A stretch of DNA of 64,000 nt from JAFGVL01 sp963663245 (GCA_963663245.1 OY760143.1:248001-312000), one strand, 5' to 3'; shown: positions 27,127-37,926, counted from the first letter of the stretch. Numbers and translations: made by a program. Notes: generated by a model from the letters alone, not told the origin.

Positions 27127-27157
27127 AAAAACCGACACTTAATAAATGTCGGTTTTT
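27127..27157. terminator. Terminator downstream of the 2034-residue surface protein gene
   Basis: An 11-base stem (27127-27137 with 27147-27157) with a T run on the exit side for minus-strand transcription, 17 bases after the stop codon of the large gene. Confidence 0.82.
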
Positions 27158-27173
27158 ATACAGTATTTATGTT

Positions 27174-30100
27174 TTATTTCATTAATAGTTTTACGACGTA
27201 CGTAGAATTGCGAGTAGCTACTCGTATTACACACGATTGATGTGGGTTCACTGTAATGTCGTGTTTTGAGTTGTTAACTTTAAATTTACTATACATCATT
27301 TTTCCCGATGCTTCCCAAACCGTAATGTTATCAATTTTATCAGATTCAGGACTTACAACACCAATAGTTTCTAGGTCTTTCTGAAATACATGTATGCATT
27401 GTGTACATGTTTCATATTCAATATTATTAGTTGTTGGAACTTCTGCATTTCTAAATTCAACGAATAAGTAATCACCAGGGTTAATGCCTTGATAGTCTAA
27501 GGTATATTGTTGGTTTGCTTTTAAGTTTTGCTTTTCTCCAGTACTAGTGTTTAATAAGCTAACATCTACATCATTAAAGCTTTCAGCACCAGCAAATGAA
27601 TAGGTGACATTTCCTAATTTGTCGGTTTTTAACCCAAGTGGTACTATATATGGTAAATTATCAAATTGATTTATATCTAAAGCAATATCATCAGCTAAAG
27701 TATAAACTTCAGGGACATCGGTAAATTGAGTAAATAATTTAAATGCATCATAATTTTCAAATGAATTTTCTGCATTCGGTCGCATTGCAATAGCTGTTGA
27801 ACTTTGGTACTGACCATTATTTGTTTTGACATGCATTGTATTTGGTCTAATTCCAGCACTACGTAATTTTGTTGTTAAGTCAACCATATAGTGAGCATCT
27901 AAGTCAAATAGCATAGAATCTACCGTTGGAACCGCTGCTTTTTCTACAAAGAATGATTGCATAGGAGCTATGCTAGTACTTGACAAATCTAAATCAGATG
28001 ATATATCACTACCACTCATATAAGTAGTAAATGTTGTTCCATTCCAAAATTTTACCTTGTTGCTTATTACTCCAGTATTATCTGCATAAAGAGCTGTAAA
28101 ATCAAGATGTGTCATTAAAGGGTTGCCAATTAAATTTAAACCGGGCTCAATATATACTTTGAAATCTTGTAATACATTTAAAGTATCTTCCATCGCAAAT
28201 CGATAAGCTATTGTGCTATCTCTAGGTAAATTTATTGGATAGTCTGTTAGTAGTCTACCTGAATAGGTACTAAAGTGATATTGTAAAGTCATTAAATTGT
28301 CAGGAGAGGTTTCTCTAGGGAAATAGAAATCAAGATCTGCTGTTTCAAATGTAATAGCATTAGGGAAGTTATAGGTTCTTTGATCTACCCAAAATGCATA
28401 ACCCATACCTGGAGTAAGCTCTACTTCACCGTTAAAGAAACTTCTAGTCCATGTTCCTGTATTTAAAACACCACCAGTGGATATTGAATCAGGGTTAATT
28501 TGATCAAATAATTTCATTTTAGTAACAGGAGTTCCTTGGAACGCATAGTCTGCTGAATACATGTTTTTAAGAGGAGCAGTTAATGTGTACCATTTATCTC
28601 GTTGAGATTGCATTTCAACATAAGCACGTACATAGTCTAGCTTTTCAAGACCGAGAACAGCTCCTCCGGATTCAAATGTAATATAATGACACTCACCACT
28701 TGCTCCCTGAATAATAGGATATTCTACACCAGCACCAACATCAGGAATAACTACGTCAGTACATGATTTTGGAACACGATCTGTCCAGTTGTCATTTCTG
28801 TCCCAATCGTTATCTACAATGCCGGTCCATTTTGTCCAGTCTTTAGCATACGGTAAGTCGTATTCATTCTCATCTATTGTAATACCACAACCATTTTGTG
28901 TGTTTACTTTAGCTGAAATATCATGGGTAACATCTCCAATATTTAATAAAATTGAATTATTATCTTGAGAAACAACTGTTGTAAATGGAGTAAATTCCCA
29001 ATTGAAACTTGTTGCATCAGGAGAGCCGTCTGCTGTTACTTCTAGTAAGCCACCTTCAGAACAACCTGCTGTCACACCTGAAATTACTGCTGGTGGTTGG
29101 TCTGTTACTCCTATTTGCACATCGTCTTCTCCACGTAAGAATAAACATTTACTTGGGTCAAATTCTACTATTACAGAGAAGTCAATCGTTCCTTCTACCA
29201 TCTCATTTGGTGCTTTTAATCTTAGCACATCAGAAATAGTATCTCCAATAATTGTAAATAAGTCTTTAGCGGTTCCTGTTATATTCCATGCATAAGATGG
29301 GTTATTTGTTTCAACAGCATTTTTTAAAGTATATTCTGCCACTGTTCCGATACAAATTAATGATGGACCAACAATTTCATATCCTTCTGCAGGCATATCC
29401 GTTGGATCTAAGAAGTAGATGGTGTAATCACTACCATTTCCAGACACAGGGACTTCACAAGTAGAATTGGTAACTTCTACAAGCTCTATAGTCTTATCTG
29501 CTCTATCCATATCAACTGTTATCGCAATAGTATCTGAATATAGTCCAGTATAGGCTACCTCATATTCTACCCTTACAGTATAGTCTTTTGTTAAGCCATC
29601 TTGAGCTGTAACAGTGTATGTAATAGCGCCTGAGCTAAAGTCTTGCAAATCTCCGGCTCCTGGATTAACTGATGCAAAAGGAGATACATCTACTACAGTA
29701 GGAGTAATGTTCGCTAAGTCTGTTCCTGTAGGAACAGTAACTAAAACAATATCATCGTAGATTCGTACTTTTTCCCCTGCAACGCCAGTAGAGAAATCAA
29801 CAATACTTCGACCACTACTTAGTAAAGATGGGCTGTAAGGTGTAATTTCTAGATAATAAACTGTTGTTAATAAAGCAGAGTCATTTCCAATAAATTCTAT
29901 GTTTAAATAAATAGAGTCTGGAGTGTTTATCACAGTACTTGTAGTATAGCAAGTATTACTTGGCAAGTATGTAGCTGATTTTTCATATACATTATTATCG
30001 CTGTCAGAGATTTTTGCTTTTCTATATCCGTTAGAACACCACTTTACAGTTACTTGACCACAATTTGGTAAAGCAATTTGTAGTCCCATTGTATCTTGAC

Positions 30101-33100
30101 CAACTTTGATAGCCGAACTTCCTGAAGGCATACAGTTACCTTCACTTTGGAATACAGTATAAGAAGGATATAATTGTGCACTTAGGATATCTTCCCCATT
30201 TTTTCTCGTAATATTATGAGGGATGTCTGCTAATTGACCATAGTCATGTGTAAACTCTGTAGAGTTATATACTGGTTCTGTACATCCTGATTCATAGGTG
30301 TAGGTTAAGACAAAATCTGCCATTATACCATCTAAGTAAACTTTATAAGTGCCATTGGCTATATCGTTACTTATAATGGTTAAAGTGTCTGAATAGAGAC
30401 CAATAGAAGGAGGAGTGAATTTAATTTCTATTGTTGTAGTGTCTCCAGGATCAACAGTGGCGTTTGGCGCTGTTGAGATGGCATACTCTGATCCAGTTGT
30501 TAGTGAACAGGAACTGATGGATAGTGGATCTGTTCCAACATTTATTAAATTAAATGTTTTAGTTATAGTTCCAGCACTATATATAGTTCCAAAATTATAA
30601 TTTGAGCCATTATCGTATTCAATGTTAGTAACTTTTGTTTTGAGTTCAATTATAGGAGAAGGTGGCAGTATGGTAATAAATTGGGAATATTGAGTGCTAG
30701 ACAGTATATTCCCTAAAGAATCTCCTAGCCCTATTATGCTTAATTTATATTCTGTATAATAGTCAAAATCAGAGCTTGGGTTGATAAATATTTTGCTTGA
30801 AGCGTCTACATTTGCAGCAAATGGTATATCCGCATTATCACTTACTCTTGTGAGAGTGATAAATGTTGCTAGTGTATCTGGGTTGCTAAAAGCAGGATCA
30901 CCAACTGTTAGTTCTAATAATGCTCCTGTGCTTGCAATGTATCTATATAACTTTTCGTCTGGAGTAACTGTTAAATTAGTGCTTAATGATACTTCCGTAG
31001 CCCCATTCTCAGGGTTAAATATAAATGTTGGAGGAATTCCATCAGGACTTTCACAAATATCAATGTCATCAACAGAAATATTGTAGTCAGTATGATTTCC
31101 TGTTGAATTAAGAATTTTAAAACAAACTGTATTAGAAGTAAAAGCTGTATCTACTGTAAACTGATGCCATGCGCCACCTACTGTTACAGTTTCTGATAGT
31201 ATTGGGCTTGGATTATAAGTGCTACCTCCATCTGTAGAAACATATACTTCAACAGTAGTTGAAACAGCAAGGGAATTCATCATAGCCCAAAAACTTATGC
31301 TAGTTGGTCTTGCTACTACTGGAGTTATAAGCGCTCCAGTAGCATAATAAAGTTGTATACTTTGACTACTTCCATCATGAGCATAAGCCATAGATTGGTT
31401 TAATCTGCCGTCAATAGTACTCCAAGTCTCTCCTCCTGAAGGGAAACTAGTTGTTTCATATCCAGCGATTGAAATATTTCCTGAGGTTACATCTTCCAAA
31501 TCATATGATGCACAACTTAGTAAGCCAAAGACTGCAGTTACTGTTTTATTTTCAGCTACATTTATATCATATGGGTTGCCATTATATCTATTTAAACCTT
31601 CTAGCCATCTGATAAAACCATAATTAGCAGCTGGAGTTGCGGTTAAAGTTACATCTTCTCCTGTAGTGAAGCTTTCTGCCACACCATCATTCATAGCTAT
31701 AATAGTGTCACCAGTTACTGTTCCCGCTGCAGTTGGAGATATAATTACGGTTAAAGTGCTCTGAGTAAGAGTTGTTACCGCTACACTTTCACCAGACCAG
31801 GAGCTTTCACCAGAAGCATTTTCAGCTCTAACGCGGTAATAATAGTCGGTAGTGGGACTAAGACCAGAAACTATTTGAGAAAGATTGCTTGAATTTATTC
31901 CACTTACATCAGCAGCTAATGTTGTATAGTCTCCACTAGTTTCTGTTACTTCTACGTGGTAGGTAAACGTCGCAGTTCCTTGAGCCGTTGGTGCTGTCCA
32001 TTTAGCAATAAAACTTACGGCTGTAGTGTCGGTTCCAGATCCAACAGTTGGTGGGTTTGGAACAGTTGGGAATGAAACTTCATTACCATAATTTGTGCCA
32101 CCTCCAGTTGTGGCATAAGCACGAACATAGTAAAGGGTATTGGGCGTTAATCCTGCGATTGCTCCAGTATATATTTGAGCACTTAAAGGTCCGTCAATAG
32201 TTAAATTGTCTCCTATTGTAGGAGTTCCAGTAGTGTTCCAACAAATACCACTTTCTGTTACACCATCTCCTTCATAAGTAATAGTTCCATTACCTGTTGC
32301 CGAATTTATTGTAATGGATGATGTTGCTTCTGTTGTCAAATTTGCTAATGTTGATGTAGCAATTACAACATAGTTTGGGTCAGAATAATTATATGCTAAA
32401 TCTCTATGTATTACTGCATATTCTTCACCAACAGTGAATGTTCCTGAAGTATACGCTGTTGTTCCAGCTGCAATTGCAGGGTCAATTAAAGTCCAATTGC
32501 CAACAACACTAGGCCCTTCAGTTGAAGTTAAGGAGTAGATTGCTTGATTGTTTAAATCTAAATCGTTGCTTCCATTAGTTCCAGCTGATCTTTTAAATAT
32601 TAGTGTTGATTGAATTCCAGTAGCCCCTGTTCCAGCATCTGCTCCATCTGTCCAGGCTAGGCCATTAGTGTCATCTCCTGTTAATGTAGTTGGTGAGCTT
32701 GGCTCAATTATATCAGTTGTACTACTACTAGAAGTATATATGATAATATCATCAATATAAAAAGAAGTTGCGTTGCTAGTAGTTTTTCTTGGAGAAGGGT
32801 AATACCATTGATTATCAACACCACCAGCACTATGTGTGACTCTAGTCCAGCTTCCTGTTGAAAGGGCTACTACACTTCCCGTTGTTAATACACCTATGCC
32901 AGTAGGAGGAGTATAATCTCTATATCTCATAGAAGCATTCACAGAGGTCGAAGCAGCTGAGGCTTTCGCCCAGTATATAAAATGTACATATGTTCCAACA
33001 GCCGATGCTCCGTAAGGATCGTTTGTGTACCAATACCTATTGGCCCATGTAGAGGTGGTACTTAAACGTAAGGCATAGGTCCCAGTTCTAATATTAGTTG

Positions 33101-33278
33101 TCTCAATATTAATACTTTCTCTCCATCCACCACCATCCCAGTCGCCAATAGAATTGTTCTCAAAACCATCAGGATTTGAGTTTGTTTGTCCGAATAAGGA
33201 TATGCTCCATAGGCTACTAAAAAGTAATATGCATAGCGCAAAGCAAATTTTGGTTATATGTATGTGAAATAGTTTCAT
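27174..33278 (-). CDS. Giant multidomain secreted surface protein, probable T9SS cargo
   Basis: A 2034-residue protein with a signal peptide (about 1-31). It begins with a carbohydrate-binding-like segment (35-185). FN3-like domains follow at about 190-505, with an InlB_B-type repeat near 506-590 and an SbsA-type Ig-like domain near 749. An ASPM/SPD-2/Hydin-type domain lies near 913 (TITKTFNLINVGTDPLSI) and a DUF5018-like segment near 1149. From about 1480 to the end it has the 550-residue module shared with two downstream-numbered neighbours, ending in a sorting-domain-like tail (ITVWEASGKMMYS, STYVVKLLMK). No catalytic site is visible. It is probably a cell-surface adhesin. It follows the 570-residue gene after 46 bases with no clear promoter between them. 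Confidence 0.82.
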   Translation of the reverse strand: MKLFHIHITKICFALCILLFSSLWSISLFGQTNSNPDGFENNSIGDWDGGGWRESINIETTNIRTGTYALRLSTTSTWANRYWYTNDPYGASAVGTYVHFIYWAKASAASTSVNASMRYRDYTPPTGIGVLTTGSVVALSTGSWTRVTHSAGGVDNQWYYPSPRKTTSNATSFYIDDIIIYTSSSSTTDIIEPSSPTTLTGDDTNGLAWTDGADAGTGATGIQSTLIFKRSAGTNGSNDLDLNNQAIYSLTSTEGPSVVGNWTLIDPAIAAGTTAYTSGTFTVGEEYAVIHRDLAYNYSDPNYVVIATSTLANLTTEATSSITINSATGNGTITYEGDGVTESGICWNTTGTPTIGDNLTIDGPLSAQIYTGAIAGLTPNTLYYVRAYATTGGGTNYGNEVSFPTVPNPPTVGSGTDTTAVSFIAKWTAPTAQGTATFTYHVEVTETSGDYTTLAADVSGINSSNLSQIVSGLSPTTDYYYRVRAENASGESSWSGESVAVTTLTQSTLTVIISPTAAGTVTGDTIIAMNDGVAESFTTGEDVTLTATPAANYGFIRWLEGLNRYNGNPYDINVAENKTVTAVFGLLSCASYDLEDVTSGNISIAGYETTSFPSGGETWSTIDGRLNQSMAYAHDGSSQSIQLYYATGALITPVVARPTSISFWAMMNSLAVSTTVEVYVSTDGGSTYNPSPILSETVTVGGAWHQFTVDTAFTSNTVCFKILNSTGNHTDYNISVDDIDICESPDGIPPTFIFNPENGATEVSLSTNLTVTPDEKLYRYIASTGALLELTVGDPAFSNPDTLATFITLTRVSDNADIPFAANVDASSKIFINPSSDFDYYTEYKLSIIGLGDSLGNILSSTQYSQFITILPPSPIIELKTKVTNIEYDNGSNYNFGTIYSAGTITKTFNLINVGTDPLSISSCSLTTGSEYAISTAPNATVDPGDTTTIEIKFTPPSIGLYSDTLTIISNDIANGTYKVYLDGIMADFVLTYTYESGCTEPVYNSTEFTHDYGQLADIPHNITRKNGEDILSAQLYPSYTVFQSEGNCMPSGSSAIKVGQDTMGLQIALPNCGQVTVKWCSNGYRKAKISDSDNNVYEKSATYLPSNTCYTTSTVINTPDSIYLNIEFIGNDSALLTTVYYLEITPYSPSLLSSGRSIVDFSTGVAGEKVRIYDDIVLVTVPTGTDLANITPTVVDVSPFASVNPGAGDLQDFSSGAITYTVTAQDGLTKDYTVRVEYEVAYTGLYSDTIAITVDMDRADKTIELVEVTNSTCEVPVSGNGSDYTIYFLDPTDMPAEGYEIVGPSLICIGTVAEYTLKNAVETNNPSYAWNITGTAKDLFTIIGDTISDVLRLKAPNEMVEGTIDFSVIVEFDPSKCLFLRGEDDVQIGVTDQPPAVISGVTAGCSEGGLLEVTADGSPDATSFNWEFTPFTTVVSQDNNSILLNIGDVTHDISAKVNTQNGCGITIDENEYDLPYAKDWTKWTGIVDNDWDRNDNWTDRVPKSCTDVVIPDVGAGVEYPIIQGASGECHYITFESGGAVLGLEKLDYVRAYVEMQSQRDKWYTLTAPLKNMYSADYAFQGTPVTKMKLFDQINPDSISTGGVLNTGTWTRSFFNGEVELTPGMGYAFWVDQRTYNFPNAITFETADLDFYFPRETSPDNLMTLQYHFSTYSGRLLTDYPINLPRDSTIAYRFAMEDTLNVLQDFKVYIEPGLNLIGNPLMTHLDFTALYADNTGVISNKVKFWNGTTFTTYMSGSDISSDLDLSSTSIAPMQSFFVEKAAVPTVDSMLFDLDAHYMVDLTTKLRSAGIRPNTMHVKTNNGQYQSSTAIAMRPNAENSFENYDAFKLFTQFTDVPEVYTLADDIALDINQFDNLPYIVPLGLKTDKLGNVTYSFAGAESFNDVDVSLLNTSTGEKQNLKANQQYTLDYQGINPGDYLFVEFRNAEVPTTNNIEYETCTQCIHVFQKDLETIGVVSPESDKIDNITVWEASGKMMYSKFKVNNSKHDITVNPHQSCVIRVATRNSTYVVKLLMK

Positions 33279-33324
33279 TATAAAAAGAATTTATTGAGTG
33301 CTTTTCAAAAAGTATTATGTGTTA

Positions 33325-35037
33325 TTATGGACAAGATGCTTTTGCATCTGGTGAAAATGTTTGTAATTCTCCGTCGGGCATTCTTACTTTTATATGCCAG
33401 CCATCACAAGAATTTTGATTGGTATTAGTAACATAGAATGTTCCTTGTTGAGTATCTGTTGTGTTATCACAAATATCTGCCCCAGATATTATAAATTTGG
33501 GCGTGTCCGGAATAGGTTCAGCGTCTGTTGGGTATCTAGTAAATGTAGTACATTTCCCACCAAAACCAGCTGGTGTAGTTGCTACTGAAACCCTGAACAT
33601 ATCATATAAATTATATTCGGCTAAAGGTAATGTTAGTTCTAAAGGAATAGTACTAGATGGAGTTTGTAAAGGAACTGGATTTCCAATTTTATACCAAAAT
33701 CCATTTCTTCTTCCTTCAAAATAAAAACCATATGTTGTAATATCTATATAGCCAGGAATGTCTGCAGCATCAGGGAAGTATGAAAGCATGGTTACTAATC
33801 CATCAACGCAAGCTGTTTGTAAACTCGAGGCAGATAATTCAACGGTTAAATTAAAAGGAGCGTAAGGTTTAAATACTAAATCGTCAATAACAATATCATT
33901 CCCCGTTCCTCCTTCTCCAAAGTTTCTAAATATAACCCATACATAATCTTGCTCAGTAAGTTGGAATGTTTCTTTTACTTGAAACCATTTTCTTAAATCG
34001 GCAGGGGTACCAAGTGTTGTTGTCGTTCCAATTTTAAATATTTTAGCATTGTTTGCTTCAGGAATAGTTAAGCCTTCATAGCTAGCATCTAAATTTCCTA
34101 AACTTGGGTCATTGCCAGGGTCAGCACTCCAAAACTCAATTCTAAATTGTGTGTTATTAGTTGTAGGGTGAACTGAATTGTACCAAGCCGAGAATTCAAA
34201 TTCAGCATCTCTACAAAGCTCAGGAACTAGTCTTTTATAAACAGGGCCCGTAACACCAGCTACAGCAGCACAGTTTACAAACAACATTCGTCCATTATCT
34301 CCAGTAGCTACACGAGCTGCACTGTTCGTAATCGGAGAAAGGCTGTCATTTAAGAATCCAGAATGATCTCTATAGTCATCTGGCAACCAGCTAACTTCAC
34401 CTCCACAATCAAAAACATCTAAATTATTTATAATTGCATAGTGCCCATCATCTGGGACAGTACACCTAGACGTGTTCTCGTATGTGATATAGTAAAAACC
34501 AAATTTCCATACACCATCTACTAAAATCCAAGCAGCAGGTATTTCTGTTTCATAGCCGGTCCAATAAGTGTAATTCACATCTTCCCATGCAGGAACATTC
34601 TCTGTATCAGCAGAAATAGCAGAAGTAAATGTGCGATTTCTCCATGAGGTTATTTCAAAATACTCACTAGCCCAGTTGGGTGGATTTCCTGTTGGTTTTA
34701 CTGCGTATTGAGGGGAGGTCGTTACGATAGGTGCGTCATGCCAAGTAGGAACATCAACAATATATGTTTCTCCTGGATTAGCAGTGATGAAATCGTCTAA
34801 TTTAGTTGGGTTTAATGCATAAACATAATTAGTAGCACCTTCATATTTGTAAAGACCATTAATTTTTCCAAGTCCAGAGATGTCTACTCGTGCAGTTCCA
34901 TTTCCAAAGTTTTCCCAAAAAACAGTATCTCCATACATAGTTGTTTGTGCATAGACTAGGCTTCCTAAAAAAAGAAAACAAGCAATTAAAACGCTTTTAA
35001 TTATGGAAGAAGTTGAATGTTGTAAATGTGCATTCAT
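33325..35037 (-). CDS. Secreted protein without recognisable sorting domain
   Basis: About 570 residues from the ATG at 35035-35037; an ATG six codons upstream is also possible. A signal peptide (SIIKSVLIACFLFLGSLVYAQ) leads into FWENFGNGTARVDISGLG, a start often seen in large Bacteroidota surface proteins. A concanavalin-like or carbohydrate-binding-like region may lie at about 200-390 (RFLW- and IVIDDLVFKPY-type strands). The C-terminal part has Cys-containing Ig-like strands and stops at SPDAKASCP with neither the shared 550-residue module nor a T9SS type A or B tail. It is upstream of, and probably cotranscribed with, the 2034-residue gene. I cannot assign a function. Confidence 0.7.
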   Translation of the reverse strand: MNAHLQHSTSSIIKSVLIACFLFLGSLVYAQTTMYGDTVFWENFGNGTARVDISGLGKINGLYKYEGATNYVYALNPTKLDDFITANPGETYIVDVPTWHDAPIVTTSPQYAVKPTGNPPNWASEYFEITSWRNRTFTSAISADTENVPAWEDVNYTYWTGYETEIPAAWILVDGVWKFGFYYITYENTSRCTVPDDGHYAIINNLDVFDCGGEVSWLPDDYRDHSGFLNDSLSPITNSAARVATGDNGRMLFVNCAAVAGVTGPVYKRLVPELCRDAEFEFSAWYNSVHPTTNNTQFRIEFWSADPGNDPSLGNLDASYEGLTIPEANNAKIFKIGTTTTLGTPADLRKWFQVKETFQLTEQDYVWVIFRNFGEGGTGNDIVIDDLVFKPYAPFNLTVELSASSLQTACVDGLVTMLSYFPDAADIPGYIDITTYGFYFEGRRNGFWYKIGNPVPLQTPSSTIPLELTLPLAEYNLYDMFRVSVATTPAGFGGKCTTFTRYPTDAEPIPDTPKFIISGADICDNTTDTQQGTFYVTNTNQNSCDGWHIKVRMPDGELQTFSPDAKASCP

Positions 35038-35100
35038 ATTGTTAGTTTTAATCAAAAAATAGCATTTTTAAGGGTTTCTAAATTTAATATATTTTAACTA

Positions 35101-35108
35101 CAAATGTA
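35101..35108 (-). promoter_or_regulatory. -7 element for the two-gene surface protein operon
   Basis: Minus-strand TACATTTG fits TAnnTTTG, 63 bases upstream of the ATG at 35037. No -33 TTG is found at the usual distance. Confidence 0.4.
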
Positions 35109-35234
35109 TTAAAAAAGGGATGTTTATTAACAGATTTTTCCCAGAAATTGAAGTTTTAACAGTTTAGACATTAGATTAGTTATTCTAAACATCCTAGAAT
35201 TAAATGTTTGGCTAGAGGTCGCTTAAATGTTAAA

Positions 35235-37787
35235 TTATTCTTGCATCAATAATTTTACTACATATGAGTTCTTTTCAGTAGCAACACGAACAACGCAAGT
35301 CTTGTTAATTACATTAATATTTACCTCTAATTCAGAACGATCTACTTTGTTTGAATTGTATAACATTATACCTGATTGTTCCCATATAGTAATATTGTTA
35401 ATTTTATCATCAGGGCGACTTATTATGCCTATTGTGTTGCCATCTTTCTGATATACTTGAATACAGTTTTCGCAGTATTCTTTTTCTTCAAAACTTGTGG
35501 GAACATCTTTCGCTCTAAATTCCACAAATAAGAAGCCATCAGTAGCAGAATTAGCCTCATAATCTAATGTGTATTGATTATTTATTTTTAAATCTTGTTG
35601 AATTCCTGTACTAATATTTAGCAAGAAGACATCTATATTATCAAAATTATTTGCTCCGTTAAATGTCAATAAAACTTCTCCAGGCATCCCACTATTCAAT
35701 CCTAAAGGAGCTATATATGGCAAACTGTTGAATTGATTTATGTCAAGATTAACTTCTTCAACTACTGAATATATTTCAGGCACATCTGTGTATTGACTGA
35801 AAAGTTTAAATGCGTCCTGTTCATCTAAATTATTATTTGCATTTACTCTGTAAGCTATTGCTGTTGAACTTTTTTTAATTCCATTTTCTGAAACAATATA
35901 TAGTATATTAGCACTGTCATTTTTCTTTGAAAATCCCCTATTGATCGTAAAGTTCGTTAATATGTCAATCTCAATAGAGTCTGTTAATAAGCCTTCAACA
36001 AAAAATCCTTGCATAGGGGCAATGCTATGACCGGGGATCTCGTAATTAGAAGAAATTCCACTGCCAGCAATATACGTGCTGAAAGTTGTTCCATTCCAAT
36101 ACTTTATTTTGTTCGCTATTTTATTCAGGTTTGATATGTATAGTGCATCAAAATCAATATGTGACATATATGGATTGCCAAGTAGATTTAATCCTTGGTT
36201 AATGGCAATTTTCCCATTTATTAGTTCATTAGCATCATTTTCCATAAGAAAACGATATGCTGTGGCTGTGTCTTTATACAATTCTATTGGAGAGCTATAA
36301 TTTAACATTCCGGTTGATGAATTATAGGGGTAAACAATATTTATTAATGATTCATCAAGATTTGTTTTTGGAAATTCAACAATTAAATTATCTGTTTCAT
36401 ATGTAATAGGATTTGGATAATGGAATATCTTGGTAGCTATATAGTTGTAATATCCTTGTCCGTTTTCAAGAGCTGTGTTTTGTTCAGATATTTTGGTATT
36501 CCATATTCCTGTGTTTTTGCCTGGGTAATATAATGCATCTAGATTAATTTGACTAAAATAATTTAGATAGGTTATAGGAGAACCTTGAAAGTAATAGTCG
36601 CCAGCATACATCTCTTTTAATGGAGGAGTTATTATTCTCCAGGTTGATCTCTCTAGATCGGCTTGCACGTATGCTTTATCATATTTTAATAGCTCTAGGC
36701 CAAGTATGCCAGCATCAGGTAGAAATGTAATAGATGCACAAGAAGTAGGACATGTTATTATTGGATAAAAAATATCTTCTGTTAAAGCTGGGATAATTAT
36801 GTGGGAACATTTTGTTGGCTGTTCATTGCTCCAATTATTATTTTCGCCCCAATCATTATTTATAGATCCTAACCAAATTGTAGTGTCTGTTAAGCAGACA
36901 TCACTAATAGGAGCGCAGGTTGAACTATCATCACTTCCTCCTAAATCTCCAATAACAATTCCAGATCTTTTATTTATGACTTCGGTTGCTTGACTATCAA
37001 AAGTTTGTATGCTAGAGCAGCCACCAATATCAGCTATTGATAAGCTTCCTATAGAAGGCCCAGGAGCTATATTAGTTACAACTGCAAATCGTAAGGGGGA
37101 GGACGTCGTAATATTTAAGCCAGGGATACTTGTAAGTTGATAAAATGGAATATAGAAATCATAGAAGTAATTTTTTTGGTTGCAAAAGCTGCTTCCAGCT
37201 ACAGATTTTTGAGCAAAATTGTCGTATGAATTTTCAATTATTAATTCTGGCGTAATCGATCCATCAACATTATAAACACTGACCGATTTTTTTGTTATCA
37301 TTGAAACTTCTACTTCAAAACCTTTGTTTTCATTTAATGCATTGGGGTCTGAATTTATACCTGTAGATCCAAATTTTTGATCAGTGTCAATTAAGATGCT
37401 ATATCCTTTGCTGCTATTTGAGATGTCAGCGATTCGAATTCTAAAAAGAAGATTGGTCCCATCAAAATAAACTAAAGCGGCATACTCTTTATTTGCGGAG
37501 TCACCTACAAGTTCTGTAAATTTACATCCCGATCCTTGAATTACATCATTACTTTCATCTTCTTTTACTAAAGGTATAAATGGGATTTCACTATGAGAAA
37601 AGTCATTGTTTGGAGTGCCAGAGAATCCAATTTGTTTTCCATTAGTTTTAGCAGAAATATATCCGTCACCGTCAGGGTCAAGAATAGCAGCTCCTGTTCC
37701 AGCATTCTTGATAATTACCCCCGGTGTTTGAGCGAATAAGATAACGCCCATTACCAGCATAGTCAGAAGGAGTAATAACTTTTTCAT
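35235..37787 (-). CDS. Secreted surface protein with shared N- and C-terminal modules
   Basis: About 850 residues from the ATG at 37785-37787, which begins the signal peptide (MKKLLLLLTMLVMGVILFAQ). Eleven upstream in-frame residues are discounted. Residues of about 20-260 are an N-terminal module also present in the 1571-residue neighbour: AGTGAAILDPDGDGY, SEIPFIPLV, YSILIDTDQKFG, FAQKSVA. It is joined almost directly to the shared C-terminal module (about 304-850), with a conserved Cys pair (CENCIQVYQKD) and a terminal VVKLLMQE. This is the minimal form of the family: both modules with no Ig-like spacer. Confidence 0.8.
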   Translation of the reverse strand: MKKLLLLLTMLVMGVILFAQTPGVIIKNAGTGAAILDPDGDGYISAKTNGKQIGFSGTPNNDFSHSEIPFIPLVKEDESNDVIQGSGCKFTELVGDSANKEYAALVYFDGTNLLFRIRIADISNSSKGYSILIDTDQKFGSTGINSDPNALNENKGFEVEVSMITKKSVSVYNVDGSITPELIIENSYDNFAQKSVAGSSFCNQKNYFYDFYIPFYQLTSIPGLNITTSSPLRFAVVTNIAPGPSIGSLSIADIGGCSSIQTFDSQATEVINKRSGIVIGDLGGSDDSSTCAPISDVCLTDTTIWLGSINNDWGENNNWSNEQPTKCSHIIIPALTEDIFYPIITCPTSCASITFLPDAGILGLELLKYDKAYVQADLERSTWRIITPPLKEMYAGDYYFQGSPITYLNYFSQINLDALYYPGKNTGIWNTKISEQNTALENGQGYYNYIATKIFHYPNPITYETDNLIVEFPKTNLDESLINIVYPYNSSTGMLNYSSPIELYKDTATAYRFLMENDANELINGKIAINQGLNLLGNPYMSHIDFDALYISNLNKIANKIKYWNGTTFSTYIAGSGISSNYEIPGHSIAPMQGFFVEGLLTDSIEIDILTNFTINRGFSKKNDSANILYIVSENGIKKSSTAIAYRVNANNNLDEQDAFKLFSQYTDVPEIYSVVEEVNLDINQFNSLPYIAPLGLNSGMPGEVLLTFNGANNFDNIDVFLLNISTGIQQDLKINNQYTLDYEANSATDGFLFVEFRAKDVPTSFEEKEYCENCIQVYQKDGNTIGIISRPDDKINNITIWEQSGIMLYNSNKVDRSELEVNINVINKTCVVRVATEKNSYVVKLLMQE

Positions 37788-37817
37788 TACTGTAGTTTTT
37801 AAAAGATTGGCATATTC

Positions 37818-37825
37818 CAAATTTA
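37818..37825 (-). promoter_or_regulatory. -7 element for the 850-residue surface protein gene
   Basis: Minus-strand TAAATTTG fits TAnnTTTG and lies 30 bases before the ATG at 37787. No -33 TTG is evident. Confidence 0.42.
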
Positions 37826-37868
37826 CAATAATATCTTTATATTTTTAAATAAATAGCAGTGTTACTCA

Positions 37869-37918
37869 ACACCTCATAAAAAAAGTCCTGCATTTTCAGG
37901 ACTTTTTTTATGAGGTGT
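37869..37918. terminator. Long perfect hairpin terminator
   Basis: Arms 37869-37890 and 37897-37918 are exact reverse complements over 22 bases around a 6-base loop, with internal A7/T7 runs. It lies just after the stop codon of the 1571-residue gene and would isolate it from the 850-residue gene. Confidence 0.9.
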
Positions 37919-37926
37919 AAAACTAA

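Noticed and set aside
33279..33324. Frameshift joining the 570- and 2034-residue genes
   Set aside because: The downstream protein has its own signal peptide and start, so two genes are more likely.
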